A stretch of DNA of 64,000 bases from Bacteroidales bacterium. Lineage in GTDB: Bacteria; Bacteroidota; Bacteroidia; Bacteroidales; P3. Of this stretch, positions 37,250-45,334 are shown piece after piece. The DNA is taken from assembly GCA_017480245.1 (NCBI GenBank), contig JAFVBA010000013.1, positions 62,001 to 126,000 of the forward strand, written 5' to 3'. Numbering within the stretch: the stretch's first letter is position 1; the number at the start of each line of letters is the position of its first letter. Both the position numbers and the translations under genes were made by a program. The notes beneath the pieces are model-generated. The model was given only the letters and a program-made list of their open reading frames with translations, had not been told where the DNA came from and did no database searches.

Positions 37250-37559
37250 GCGGATGGAAAAATGAAAAGATTGTTTTTAGATGATAATCCGCCGTTTTGA
37301 TAAGCAGATTCTTTGTTTGCAATACTTGAGTGGGCTTGTCTATATGCAAATCCTTACTGACAACAAAGCCCGTGCAGGAAGTGCAATTGAAAAACGGCGA
37401 ACACAAATCAAAAGGCAGACAATCATCTTCGCCGTTGTCTGCCGTGTCTTCACTCATACAAAAATCTTCTCCGCCCATGCACTTATCGTTTGCGCAACAC
37501 GGGATAACGGACAGCGTCATTATTACCGCAATCATTATGTATGAGATAATTTTTTTCAT
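37239..37559 (-). CDS. Small secreted cysteine-rich protein next to TonB receptor
   Basis: 106 residues. Signal peptide (MKKIISYIMIAVIMTLSVIP then CCAN). The mature part carries many cysteines and acidic residues: CMGGEDFCMSED, NGEDDCLPFDLCSPFFNCTSC, with a CxPFxxCTSC-like motif near residue 55. The C-terminal third (TADYHLKTIFSFFHPPKL) is basic-hydrophobic. Proteins with this CSPFxxCxxC pattern are found beside TonB receptors in Bacteroidetes; a metal-binding partner role is plausible but not proven. Confidence 0.65.
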   Translation of the reverse strand: MKKIISYIMIAVIMTLSVIPCCANDKCMGGEDFCMSEDTADNGEDDCLPFDLCSPFFNCTSCTGFVVSKDLHIDKPTQVLQTKNLLIKTADYHLKTIFSFFHPPKL

Positions 37560-37574
37560 ATAAACTTATTTTAT

Positions 37575-37650
37575 ATAGAATATAGCATTTAGTTGTAATA
37601 CATTTACCAGTACGGTTGCCATATACAATATACTAAATGCTACATTCTAC
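37575..37650. repeat. Keyword-type intergenic palindrome
   Basis: TAGAATATAGCATTTAGTTG and CTAAATGCTACATTCTAC form the arms; the loop contains CAGTACGGTTGCC. Sister of 34520-34598. Confidence 0.7.
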
Positions 37651-37664
37651 ATAAAGAATTGACT

Positions 37665-38216
37665 TTATTTTTTGAAATATCTGTTGTAAAGTCCTTCGAA
37701 TCCTTTTCCGTGGCGGGCCTCGTCTTTAGCCATTTCATGAACTGTATCATGTATTGCGTCCAAGTTAGCAGCCTTTGCATTCTTTGCGATACGGAATTTG
37801 TCGGCACAAGCACCTGCTTCGGCGTTCATACGTTTCTCCAAATTGGTTTTCGTATCCCAAACAACGTCTCCTAACAATTCTGCGAACTTTGCTGCATGTT
37901 CTGCTTCTTCCCAAGCATAACGTTTGAATGCTTCCGCAATTTCAGGATAGCCTTCTCTGTCTGCCTGACGGGACATTGCCAAATACATTCCTACTTCCGA
38001 ACATTCGCCGTTGAAATGTGCGTTTAAGTCTTTTATCATCTCTTCCGATGTTCCTTTTGCCACACCTATAACGTGTTCGGTCTCAAATTGAAGATTTCCG
38101 TCTTCTTTTAATTCAGTGAATTTCTCCGCAGGGACTTTACATTGCGGACAATTAGCAGGAGGATTGTCTCCTTCATGAACGTAACCACATACGCTGCAAA
38201 TCCATTTCTTTGCCAT
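37665..38216 (-). CDS. Rubrerythrin, N-terminal rubredoxin type
   Basis: 183 residues; reduces hydrogen peroxide using a di-iron centre and a rubredoxin electron relay, protecting an anaerobe in the cytosol. Rubredoxin Cys4 is at the N-terminus (C7, C10, C23, C26 in [11 protein letters not shown] and NCPQCKVP), reversed from classical rubrerythrin. The ferritin-like helices follow with the iron ligands in [12 protein letters not shown] and [14 protein letters not shown], plus [15 protein letters not shown]. Single gene with a promoter at 38294-38301. Confidence 0.92.
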   Translation of the reverse strand: MAKKWICSVCGYVHEGDNPPANCPQCKVPAEKFTELKEDGNLQFETEHVIGVAKGTSEEMIKDLNAHFNGECSEVGMYLAMSRQADREGYPEIAEAFKRYAWEEAEHAAKFAELLGDVVWDTKTNLEKRMNAEAGACADKFRIAKNAKAANLDAIHDTVHEMAKDEARHGKGFEGLYNRYFKK

Positions 38217-38293
38217 AGTTTTCTCTTTTATTAAATTGTTCCTAAATTGATTTAATTAATTTTATTTATTGCCGTTAAATAACGGATAAACTG

Positions 38294-38301
38294 CAAAATT
38301 A
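38294..38301 (-). promoter_or_regulatory. -7 element TAATTTTG of rubrerythrin
   Basis: Minus-strand TAATTTTG, 78 bp before the rubrerythrin start. Confidence 0.5.
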
Positions 38302-38326
38302 TTTTATCAAATACACTTTTCTATTA

Positions 38327-38776
38327 TCACTTATCACGTTTTGATTTAAAAAAATCTTGTATCAACTCTCTGCATTCATCTTCCAACACACCGGAAACTA
38401 TTTTCATTTTTTTACTGTAAGGATTGCAATAAGAAGAAAAGCCTCTTTTTTCATCCTTTGTTCCATATACTATTTTATCTATATGAGAAAATAAGATAGC
38501 TCCTGCACACATCAAACATGGTTCAACAGTTACATAAAGAGTGCAGCCTGTCAGATACTTACTTGCTAAATATTCCTCGGCGGAAGTTATTGCTATCATT
38601 TCAGCATGGGATGTTGAGTCATTCAAACGCTGCGTCATATTATGCCCTCTTGCAATTATTTTGTCATTGCATACAATCACGCAGCCGATAGGCACCTCCC
38701 CTTCCTGCTTTGCATACATTGCCTCTTGCAATGCCTGTCTCATAAAATATTGGTCATCAAAAGTAATTGCAACCAT
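38327..38776 (-). CDS. tadA: tRNA-specific adenosine deaminase
   Basis: 149 residues from the ATG at 38776. Converts A34 to inosine in the tRNA-Arg(ACG) anticodon. Zinc-site motif HAE (H57, E59 as proton shuttle) and PCLMC (C87, C90) of the cytidine-deaminase fold. The frame is open to an ATG at 38827, but a promoter -7 element (TATTTTTG, 38800-38807) lies inside that extension, so the shorter start is preferred; its leader would be only about 20 nt. A related nucleoside deaminase is possible, but the sequence fits TadA. Confidence 0.88.
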   Translation of the reverse strand: MVAITFDDQYFMRQALQEAMYAKQEGEVPIGCVIVCNDKIIARGHNMTQRLNDSTSHAEMIAITSAEEYLASKYLTGCTLYVTVEPCLMCAGAILFSHIDKIVYGTKDEKRGFSSYCNPYSKKMKIVSGVLEDECRELIQDFFKSKRDK

Positions 38777-38799
38777 AGACTTTATTGTATAATTTTGTG

Positions 38800-38807
38800 C
38801 AAAAATA
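38800..38807 (-). promoter_or_regulatory. -7 element TATTTTTG of tadA
   Basis: Minus-strand TATTTTTG inside the upstream reading-frame extension; it decides the tadA start. Confidence 0.55.
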
Positions 38808-38850
38808 ATAAAATTTCTTGATTCCATCTTTCTTATTGCCTATGTTTTTG

Positions 38851-38858
38851 TAATTTTG
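38851..38858 (+). promoter_or_regulatory. -7 element TAATTTTG of the thioesterase gene
   Basis: Plus-strand TAATTTTG, 15 bp before the ATG at 38874, divergent from tadA. It overlaps the TTG at 38856 and so argues against that codon as a start. Confidence 0.6.
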
Positions 38859-38873
38859 CAAAAAATTAAGACT

Positions 38874-39308
38874 ATGAATTACGAATTTGATACAACAACA
38901 TTCAATCACAGCGTAGAGATTCAAATACGCTTTGCAGACTTAGACGCATTAAACCACGTAAATAACGGATTCCAATGTCATTATTTTGATGTAGGGAGAG
39001 TAAATTATTTTTCAGACGCACTGAAAAGGAAAATCAATCTTGCAGAAATTGATTTGGTTTTGGTACATACGGAATTCGATTTCTTAGCTCCCGTAGAAGG
39101 TAATGATGAAATATTGGTTCAAAGCAAGACTATCTCATTCGGAGAAAAGAGCGTGAAAATGTTTCAACGTATAATAGACAAAAACAGCGGTAAAGTGAAA
39201 ACTACTTGCTACAGTGTCTTAAGTGCGATGGATACCGTTACCAAACAATCCAAAAAAGTACCGGAAGAATACAAACAGGCATTCTTTGATTTAGAAGGAA
39301 TTAGGTAG
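38874..39308 (+). CDS. Acyl-CoA thioesterase, YbgC/4HBT hotdog family
   Basis: 144 residues from ATG 38874. Hotdog-fold thioesterase with the 4HBT signature IRFADLDALNHVNNGFQCHY (about 20-39), where the Asp of the DxxxHVNN motif is catalytic. Hydrolyses short or branched acyl-CoA or acyl-ACP; exact substrate unknown. The upstream TTG at 38856 would add six residues, but it lies within the promoter. Ends 4 bp before the left arm of a strong bidirectional terminator. Confidence 0.8.
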   Translation: MNYEFDTTTFNHSVEIQIRFADLDALNHVNNGFQCHYFDVGRVNYFSDALKRKINLAEIDLVLVHTEFDFLAPVEGNDEILVQSKTISFGEKSVKMFQRIIDKNSGKVKTTCYSVLSAMDTVTKQSKKVPEEYKQAFFDLEGIR

Positions 39309-39312
39309 TACC

Positions 39313-39397
39313 AAAATAAAGTGCCGAATCAGTAAATTCTTTTCTGAAAAGAGTAAAATGTTTTCTGAAAACAATTTCGTGATTCGGCACTTTATTT
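39313..39397. terminator. Bidirectional terminator hairpin, 19-bp stem
   Basis: AAAATAAAGTGCCGAATCA (39313-39331) pairs perfectly with TGATTCGGCACTTTATTTT (39379-39397), between convergent genes. The loop carries the sequence shared with 34856-34897. Confidence 0.88.
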
Positions 39398-39411
39398 TCG
39401 GGTTATCAAAA

Positions 39412-40098
39412 TTAAATAATTTGCCTGTCGGTAGCAAGGCAAGCAATATAGATTTTAATATTTTCAGACTTCACCAACTCTTTGCAACATTCCGAAACAG
39501 TAGAGCAAGTAGTTATAACATCATCTACAAGTAAAACGGTTTTATTTTCTAACAAAGAATGATTTTTCACATTGAATATTCCTCGTACATTTTCATAGCG
39601 TTCTTCCTGAGAACTTCCGTGTTGGTCTTTGTTATATACCAGTCTTACAAGATTATCCACCATAATTTTTTTATCAAAACGCTTAGCAATAAGTTTAGAT
39701 ATATATTCACTTTGATTAAATCCTCTTTTACGCAATTTTCTTTTATGCAATGGTACGGGAATAATATAGTCAATGTCATTAATCCACTCTTGTCTTGCTA
39801 ATTTTTCATTCAAAAGACGGGCAAGTTGCCTGCCGTAATTAAGATTTTCGTTAAACTTAAATTCTTTAATAGCTTTTTTCGTCTGAGAATACCATCCCAT
39901 AACGCAAATATCCGAAATATACGGCAAAAGCGGAGCGAAAAACTCTTCTTTAGCATAACTGTCAGGATAAGGATACAGTTTTTGACAACGAGAGCAGATT
40001 TTCGTTTCGTTTTCAGCCAAAATACTATCGCAAAACAAACATTTGCGGGGAAAAAATGTATAAAACAATGATTTGAATATACTTATTATAACATCCAT
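39412..40098 (-). CDS. comF: ComF-family phosphoribosyltransferase-like protein
   Basis: 228 residues. N-terminal zinc ribbon (KCLFCDSILAENETKICSRC, two CxxC pairs, about 18-38), then a type I phosphoribosyltransferase fold: IIPVPLHKRKLRKRGFNQSE (about 105-124) and PRPP loop VLLVDDVITTCSTVSEC (about 192-208). ComF homologues take part in DNA uptake at the cytoplasmic face, but their biochemical activity is unclear. Own promoter at 40126-40133; terminator shared with the convergent thioesterase. Confidence 0.88.
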   Translation of the reverse strand: MDVIISIFKSLFYTFFPRKCLFCDSILAENETKICSRCQKLYPYPDSYAKEEFFAPLLPYISDICVMGWYSQTKKAIKEFKFNENLNYGRQLARLLNEKLARQEWINDIDYIIPVPLHKRKLRKRGFNQSEYISKLIAKRFDKKIMVDNLVRLVYNKDQHGSSQEERYENVRGIFNVKNHSLLENKTVLLVDDVITTCSTVSECCKELVKSENIKIYIACLATDRQII

Positions 40099-40125
40099 AA
40101 ACCTTTTCCGTCAAATAATTTATTG

Positions 40126-40133
40126 CAAAAATA
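40126..40133 (-). promoter_or_regulatory. -7 element TATTTTTG of comF
   Basis: Minus-strand TATTTTTG, 28 bp before comF. Confidence 0.55.
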
Positions 40134-40167
40134 TAGTATTTTTCATTTTTAATAACGGAAAAATGCG

Positions 40168-40175
40168 TAATTTTG
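40168..40175 (+). promoter_or_regulatory. -7 element TAATTTTG of the Cys-rich cassette
   Basis: Plus-strand TAATTTTG, 29 bp before the gene at 40204. Confidence 0.55.
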
Positions 40176-40203
40176 CAACAAACTAACAAAAAACAAAAAT
40201 AAG

Positions 40204-40623
40204 ATGAACAGAAAAATTGTAATGATGGCAATTGCAACATTGTTTTCAATAACATTGTTTGCTCAGCAGAAGACAGAAAATTGTCCGAGAGGAGGACAGG
40301 AAAATTGTACGGGTATTTGCGGACGTTTTACCGATGAAAACAAAGACGGATACTGCGATTACAGCAAATTAACCTCATCAAAAAATCTTGAAACCGACAA
40401 AGCAAGAGACGAAAAGATAAAAGCAGAGAAAAAACAACGTCATCAAGCAAATAATGTTCAAAAAGAAGAACATAAATGCAAACACGGTGAAGGCAACTGC
40501 AAGAAAGCCGAAGGTGAAAAGTCTTGTTGCAAAAATAAACAAGCAACAGAAAACAAACAATGCAGCAAAGATGATAAGAAATGTGCAGGCGAAAAGAAAG
40601 ATTGTTGCAAAGATAAAAAATAA
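40204..40623 (+). CDS. Secreted Lys/Cys-rich protein with DxNxDGxCD motif
   Basis: 139 residues. Signal peptide 1-20 (LFSITLFAQ). Mature N-terminus ENCPRGGQENCTGICGRF followed by TDENKDGYCDYS, a Ca-loop-like DxNxDG motif with cysteines around it. The rest is a very Lys- and Cys-rich low-complexity tail with CC pairs (KSCCKNK, KDCCKDKK) and HKCKHGEGNCKKAEG, suggesting metal or heme-related binding. The same N-terminal motif opens the next protein, 8 bp downstream, so the two form one cassette. Function unknown. Confidence 0.7.
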   Translation: MNRKIVMMAIATLFSITLFAQQKTENCPRGGQENCTGICGRFTDENKDGYCDYSKLTSSKNLETDKARDEKIKAEKKQRHQANNVQKEEHKCKHGEGNCKKAEGEKSCCKNKQATENKQCSKDDKKCAGEKKDCCKDKK

Positions 40624-40630
40624 TTCATAA

Positions 40631-41389
40631 ATGAAAAGATTTTTTTTATTAGCCATTGCTTCTTTATTCGCTCTGAGTGTATTTTCCCAAACACAACATC
40701 CTGAAAATTGCCCATTCGGCGGCGTAGTTGATTGCACAGGGCAGTGCGGATTGTTTGTTGATGAAAACGGAGACGGATTTTGCGATAATGCCGTGCTGTC
40801 TAAAAATAATAAAGACACAAAAGAAGATACCAAGAAGCAAGAACAGCAAAACGAAAAAGCTGTAAATTCTTCTCAAAAGGCAGATAACGGTAATAAAACT
40901 GCACCTAAAAAAGATGTTACCACACAAGTCGAAAATAATATCGCAAATAATTCCGATACAAAGGGCAATGATTCCGCTGAAACCCTAAGCGGAGCAACTC
41001 AGACGATGACTGAATCCACCGAGAAGGAAACTCCAACGATTGAAATGCCTAAGCAGGAAAGAAAATTTCCTTATCATTTTTGGCAGGTGTTGATTGCCAC
41101 TTTGGGATTGTATTGTTGCAGTGCAGTTTTGGTGAAAACAAAAACTATAAAGAAAGTTAATCACCGCAGATTGTGGAATGCAATTCTTGGCATCACATGT
41201 TTGGTATCCTGTTTGATAGGAGTGTATGTTGTTTTCGCAAAAATGTACGGTTGGAGTATGAATTATCTTACTCTGATGCAACTTCACGTTGATTTCGGCG
41301 TATCAATGACTGTTGTTGCCATAATTCATATTCTTTGGCACTTGAATTATTGGAAGAATTTATTTAAAAGTGCGGGCAAGAAAACATAA
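40631..41389 (+). CDS. Membrane protein with the same Cys motif and a DUF4405-like heme domain
   Basis: 252 residues. Signal peptide (FALSVFSQ), then NCPFGGVVDCTGQCGLFVDE and NGDGFCDN, paralogous to the upstream gene; a long polar linker (about 55-140, Asn/Lys/Thr-rich); and a C-terminal three-helix membrane domain (about 145-252: ATLGLYCCSAVLV, ILGITCLVSCLIGVYVVF, MQLHVDFGVSMTVVAIIH then ILWHLNYW). The LH...IIHxxWH histidines fit the DUF4405 / cytochrome-b-like pattern, so it may bind heme and pass electrons. The MATE gene that follows overlaps it by 20 bp. Confidence 0.65.
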   Translation: MKRFFLLAIASLFALSVFSQTQHPENCPFGGVVDCTGQCGLFVDENGDGFCDNAVLSKNNKDTKEDTKKQEQQNEKAVNSSQKADNGNKTAPKKDVTTQVENNIANNSDTKGNDSAETLSGATQTMTESTEKETPTIEMPKQERKFPYHFWQVLIATLGLYCCSAVLVKTKTIKKVNHRRLWNAILGITCLVSCLIGVYVVFAKMYGWSMNYLTLMQLHVDFGVSMTVVAIIHILWHLNYWKNLFKSAGKKT

Positions 41390-42704
41390 CAAAACAACTA
41401 ATTCGGGATTGAACAGACAGATACTTCGTTTGACAATCCCGAATATTATTACCAATATCACCATTCCTCTTTTGGGGATGGTGGATACTGCTATTGTCGG
41501 ACATATTGCTTATAACGGAGAGGTAACTGACTATATCGGTGCCGTGGCTGTGGGAAGTATGATTTTCAATTTTCTTTATTGGGGATTCGGATTTCTTCGT
41601 ATGGGAACCAGTGGTTTTACAGCCCAAGCGTATGGCGCAAACAACAAAACGGAACAGATAGATATTTTGGTGCGTGCTTTAACTATCGGACTGAGTGTGG
41701 CTTTCGCAATGTTACTTTTGCAAAAACCTATCGCCTTATTAGCTTCCAATCTGATAGAAAATAAAAACAACGTGATGAGTTTGGCTCTGCGGTATTTTTA
41801 TATTCGTATCTGGGCAGCGCCTGCAGTACTTGGAATGTACGCATTGAAAGGCTGGTTCATCGGTATGCAGGACAGTAAGACACCGATGTATACCGCTATT
41901 CTGATTAATGTTGTAAATATCTTGTTTGACCTTATCTTTGTCATGGGACTGAATATGACAATAGAGGGAGTGGCACTTGCTACCGTCATATCGCAATATT
42001 CGGGATTGATTCTTATTTCCGCCGTATTTATAATAAGGTATAAGAAACTGTACTCAATATCTGTCAAACGGGCATTGCAATTGGATAAAATGAAATTATT
42101 TTTCAAGGTTAATGGAGATATATTCCTTAGAACAATTTGTATTATTGCCGTAACGACATACTTTACCGTTGCCTCCTCTTCTCAACCCTACCCTACCCTT
42201 GCAGTAAATACTTTGATAATGCAACTATTCAGTTTGTTTTCTTACTTTATGGACGGATTCGCTTACGCTTGCGAGAGTCTGTGTGGTAAATATTACGGTG
42301 CTAAAGACACTAAAGGACTTAAGCAAGTGATAAACCGAGTAATCGTTTGGGGAATTGGTTTGGCTGTACTCTGCAGTCTGCTTTACGGATTGGCAGGAAA
42401 AGAAATTATCTCCATACTTACCGACCATAAAGACGTAATTGAGGCAAGTAAAAACTATAAACTATGGCTTATTTTGATACCTTTGACGGGATTTCTTGCC
42501 TTTTTGTATGACGGAATCCTTATCGGAATGACGCAAAGTAAGATTATGCGTAACGCAATCTTCATATCAACGGCATTATTCTTCCTTTCCTATTTCGGTT
42601 TAGGCAAAACAAATAACGCTTTGTGGTTAGGATTTATCCTTTATCTTGCAGGAAGAAGTGTTTTTATGATGTTGATGTCAAGAAAACAAATCTACGGACA
42701 ATAA
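41370..42704 (+). CDS. MATE-family transporter (DinF-like)
   Basis: 444 residues, 12 predicted membrane helices. Conserved N-terminal LRLTIPNIITNITIPLLGMV and DTAIVGHI (about 16-44), and a mid-protein GLNMTIEGVALATVISQY (about 193-210). The reading starts at GTG 41370, overlapping the previous gene by 20 bp; the next possible start is TTG near 41412, which still keeps the first helix. Sequence is nearer to the DinF branch than the paralog at 32664. Substrate unknown. Confidence 0.82.
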   Translation: MRARKHNKTTNSGLNRQILRLTIPNIITNITIPLLGMVDTAIVGHIAYNGEVTDYIGAVAVGSMIFNFLYWGFGFLRMGTSGFTAQAYGANNKTEQIDILVRALTIGLSVAFAMLLLQKPIALLASNLIENKNNVMSLALRYFYIRIWAAPAVLGMYALKGWFIGMQDSKTPMYTAILINVVNILFDLIFVMGLNMTIEGVALATVISQYSGLILISAVFIIRYKKLYSISVKRALQLDKMKLFFKVNGDIFLRTICIIAVTTYFTVASSSQPYPTLAVNTLIMQLFSLFSYFMDGFAYACESLCGKYYGAKDTKGLKQVINRVIVWGIGLAVLCSLLYGLAGKEIISILTDHKDVIEASKNYKLWLILIPLTGFLAFLYDGILIGMTQSKIMRNAIFISTALFFLSYFGLGKTNNALWLGFILYLAGRSVFMMLMSRKQIYGQ

Positions 42705-42750
42705 AATCACAAAACATCGCCGTTTCTTTTGTCAGTATAGGAAATTTTTA

Positions 42751-42758
42751 TATCTTTG
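42751..42758 (+). promoter_or_regulatory. -7 element TATCTTTG of yidC
   Basis: TATCTTTG, 77 bp before yidC. Confidence 0.55.
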
Positions 42759-42835
42759 CACCTTAATTTTTAAAAGAAAGAGAATTTAATTTTGCAAAAC
42801 GCATTAAATTTAACGAAGAAAATACAATTATAACT

Positions 42836-44836
42836 ATGGATAAAAAATCGATAATAGGCTTAGTGCTTATATGTTCAGTATTCTTGGTGTTCGGTTGGCT
42901 TAACCGTCCGAGCGAAGAACAAAAGGCTCAAATGAAAAGACAACAGGACTCTATTGCTGCTGCACAAAAACTTGCACAAAGCAAACAAAACTCTTCTGTA
43001 AAGCAGGTTGAAGATGACGAATTGGCTCAGTTGCAGAAGATGATGGCACAAAGCGAAGGCAATGACTCACTGAAAGCCGAAGTAACAAAGAAAGTAAATG
43101 ATAAATTCGCTGCATTTTCCAACAGTGCGTTGAAAGAAGAAAAGCATTTGACTTTGGAAAACGATGTCTTTACCGTTGATTTGACCAACAAGGGCGGAAT
43201 GGTTAATCAAGTTACATTGAAAGATTACAAAACCTATTACAAAAAGCCCGTTACATTCTTTACCGAAAACGGTAATTCATACGGTTTGAATCTTTCCTCG
43301 GGCAGTGTCATTGTTTCCACTCAAGACCTTTATTTCGTGCCGTTTGTCAATGGCAAAGTGTATAACGGAGAGGATAAATTGAAAGTTTCGGGTAAGGATT
43401 CCGTAGTGGTAAGTATGCGTTTGTATCCTAACAAACCTGACAGCATAAATATGTCTGATGAAGACTACTTCCGCGGCAGCAAAGCGTATATAGAATACCG
43501 TTATATCCTAAGAGGAGATGATTACAGGTTGGGTTACAATATTGTTTTAAACAATATGCAGGACGTAATCACTGATGATTCCCAAATAGAGATGAATTGG
43601 TCAAGTGATTTGCGTTTGAAAGAAAAAGACGTGGATATTGAACGCAAAAACTCTACATTATATTATAAACTTTCCGATGATGTAGAATATCTTAAGGAAC
43701 AAGGCCGCGATGATAACAAGACCGAAACAGGTATTCCTGTAAAATGGATTTCCTTTAAACAACAATTCTTTTCTGCGGCGTTGATTTGCAATGACAAATC
43801 CTCATGGTTTGAAAGTGCAAACCTGAAAACCGTTACCAAAAAACAGAAATATCCTGACTATATGCGAACAATGGAGACTTCCATGACATTGGGTTATGAC
43901 AACAACAAACCTGCGACTACCTATTCTATGGATTTCTTCTTCGGTCCGAATAAATATAATATTGTAAAGAAATATAAGATTGACTTTGAGCGTACGATTC
44001 CTTTGGGATGGGGCTTTTTCCTTATGCAATGGGTGAATCGATTTGTTATTATCCCTGTTTTTGACTTTTTAGTTAGTTACGGGTTGAACTACGGGTTGAT
44101 TATTTTGATTCTTACCTTACTTGTCAAACTTGTTTTGTTCCCATTGGCTTACAAATCTTATTCTTCTACGGCTAAGATGAAGGTTTTGCAACCTGAAATT
44201 AACAAAATAAACGAGAAATACCCGAAACAAGACCAAATGATGCAAAAGCAGCAGGCAGTTCAGCAACTTTACCGCCGTGCAGGTATCAATCCTATGGCCG
44301 GATGTTTGCCGATGTTAGTTCAATTCCCGATATTGATTGCAATGTTCCGCTTCTTCCCTTCATCAATTGAGTTAAGACAACAGTCTTTCTTATGGGCTGA
44401 TGACTTATCTACATACGACAGTATCGTTAATCTGCCATTCAATATTCCTTTTGCAGGCAATCATATTTCTTTGTTCTGTGTTTTGATGACCGTTGCACAA
44501 TTGCTTTATACCAAAATGACAATGAACCAACAGGCTCAGACTAATGCAATGCCGGGAATGAAGTTTATGATGTACGGAATGCCGATAATGATGTTCTTTA
44601 TCTTAAATAATTTCTCCGCAGCGTTGAATTATTATTATCTTTTGTCATTATTTATTTCTGTTATTCAGATGTATGTAATCAGAAAGAGTATTGACGAGAA
44701 GAAAATCCTTGAACGTTTGCAGCAAAACTCCAAAAAACCGATGAAAAAAACCAAATGGCAACAAAGAATGGAGGCTTTGGAGAAACAAAACCGCAAACTG
44801 CTTGAAGAAAGACAGAAAAACGCGCGAAAAAGATAA
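42836..44836 (+). CDS. yidC: Membrane protein insertase YidC
   Basis: 666 residues. N-terminal membrane anchor (IIGLVLICSVFLVFGWL), a coiled, Gln/Lys-rich linker, a periplasmic beta-supersandwich domain (about 95-370), then the conserved C-terminal insertase domain (about 385-620) with FFLMQWVNRFVIIPVFDFL, LILTLLVKLVLFPLAYKSY (hydrophilic-groove Lys region), RRAGINPMAGCLPMLVQFPI, and a basic tail (KKTKWQQRMEALEKQ, RKNARKR) for ribosome contact. Inserts membrane proteins alone or with SecYEG. The large periplasmic domain is typical of Gram-negatives. Confidence 0.94.
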   Translation: MDKKSIIGLVLICSVFLVFGWLNRPSEEQKAQMKRQQDSIAAAQKLAQSKQNSSVKQVEDDELAQLQKMMAQSEGNDSLKAEVTKKVNDKFAAFSNSALKEEKHLTLENDVFTVDLTNKGGMVNQVTLKDYKTYYKKPVTFFTENGNSYGLNLSSGSVIVSTQDLYFVPFVNGKVYNGEDKLKVSGKDSVVVSMRLYPNKPDSINMSDEDYFRGSKAYIEYRYILRGDDYRLGYNIVLNNMQDVITDDSQIEMNWSSDLRLKEKDVDIERKNSTLYYKLSDDVEYLKEQGRDDNKTETGIPVKWISFKQQFFSAALICNDKSSWFESANLKTVTKKQKYPDYMRTMETSMTLGYDNNKPATTYSMDFFFGPNKYNIVKKYKIDFERTIPLGWGFFLMQWVNRFVIIPVFDFLVSYGLNYGLIILILTLLVKLVLFPLAYKSYSSTAKMKVLQPEINKINEKYPKQDQMMQKQQAVQQLYRRAGINPMAGCLPMLVQFPILIAMFRFFPSSIELRQQSFLWADDLSTYDSIVNLPFNIPFAGNHISLFCVLMTVAQLLYTKMTMNQQAQTNAMPGMKFMMYGMPIMMFFILNNFSAALNYYYLLSLFISVIQMYVIRKSIDEKKILERLQQNSKKPMKKTKWQQRMEALEKQNRKLLEERQKNARKR

Positions 44837-44843
44837 TTCTATA

Positions 44844-44914
44844 TAGTTTAAGATTTAGAGTTTAGGGTTTAGGGAGCGAAAAGCGATGATTTTCTCTAAA
44901 CCTTAAACTTTTTA
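44844..44914. repeat. Keyword palindrome (TTTAGAGTTTAGGG type)
   Basis: Left arm TTTAAGATTTAGAG and TTTAGGGTTTAGGGAG; loop CGAAAAGCGATGATTTT; right arm CTCTAAACCTTAAACT. It follows the yidC stop and may serve as its terminator. Same family as 37125-37249. Confidence 0.7.
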
Positions 44915-44924
44915 TAAAAAAATA

Positions 44925-44954
44925 TTGCAGATTTATAAAACTTTTGTACTTTTG
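44925..44954 (+). promoter_or_regulatory. Promoter of the 44.96-kb structured RNA
   Basis: TTG (44925-44927), 19-bp spacer, TACTTTTG (44947-44954): both promoter elements at consensus spacing; start of transcription expected near 44960. Confidence 0.7.
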
Positions 44955-44959
44955 CAGGT

Positions 44960-45210
44960 GCAATTGTGCAGGAAAACTTTAGCATTTAACTATTATTTCG
45001 CATCAAATCAAAGCCTGGAAACTTTCATTTGACATATTTAAAAGAAATAATACTTAAAAACGAGTAAAGTTTTTGAGAAGGATATTTCCATATCTGAAGA
45101 TTTACACCGTTATTGGTGTGATCTTCACAAAAAAATATAAATTCAGATATGGGACGGGTATTCTTCCAGGCTTTACCCGGGATGCGAAAAGAAGTATCAC
45201 ACCTCTTTTG
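44960..45210 (+). ncRNA. Candidate structured RNA (multi-stem, possible pseudoknot)
   Basis: Long-range stems: TTTCGCATC/GATGCGAAA (44996-45004 with 45181-45189) and AAAGCCTGGAA/TTCCAGGCTTT (45010-45020 with 45164-45174) close a domain holding AAAAAC/GTTTTT near 45056-45074, CCATATCTGAA/TTCAGATATGG (45088-45098 with 45142-45152) and ACACC/GGTGT (45104-45108 with 45115-45119). CGGGTA/TACCCG (45155-45160 with 45174-45179) would enclose the TTCCAGGCTT strand in its loop, so a pseudoknot or switch is possible. No ORF fits. Next gene starts 125 bp later. Unidentified; a free RNA or leader. Confidence 0.6.
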
Positions 45211-45249
45211 TATATGTATTACTTTCTTTCTTCGGAATTTTAGTTGAGC

Positions 45250-45281
45250 AAAGTTTAAAGTTTATGGTTTAGAGTTTAAAG
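45250..45281. repeat. Half keyword repeat
   Basis: AAAGTTTAAAGTTTATGG and TTTAGAGTTTAAAG without an opposite arm; related to the 37125 and 44844 elements. Confidence 0.5.
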
Positions 45282-45334
45282 AAATTTGAAACAAGTTTAA
45301 AGACAAATTAATAATAATTTAAAATTCAACAAAG

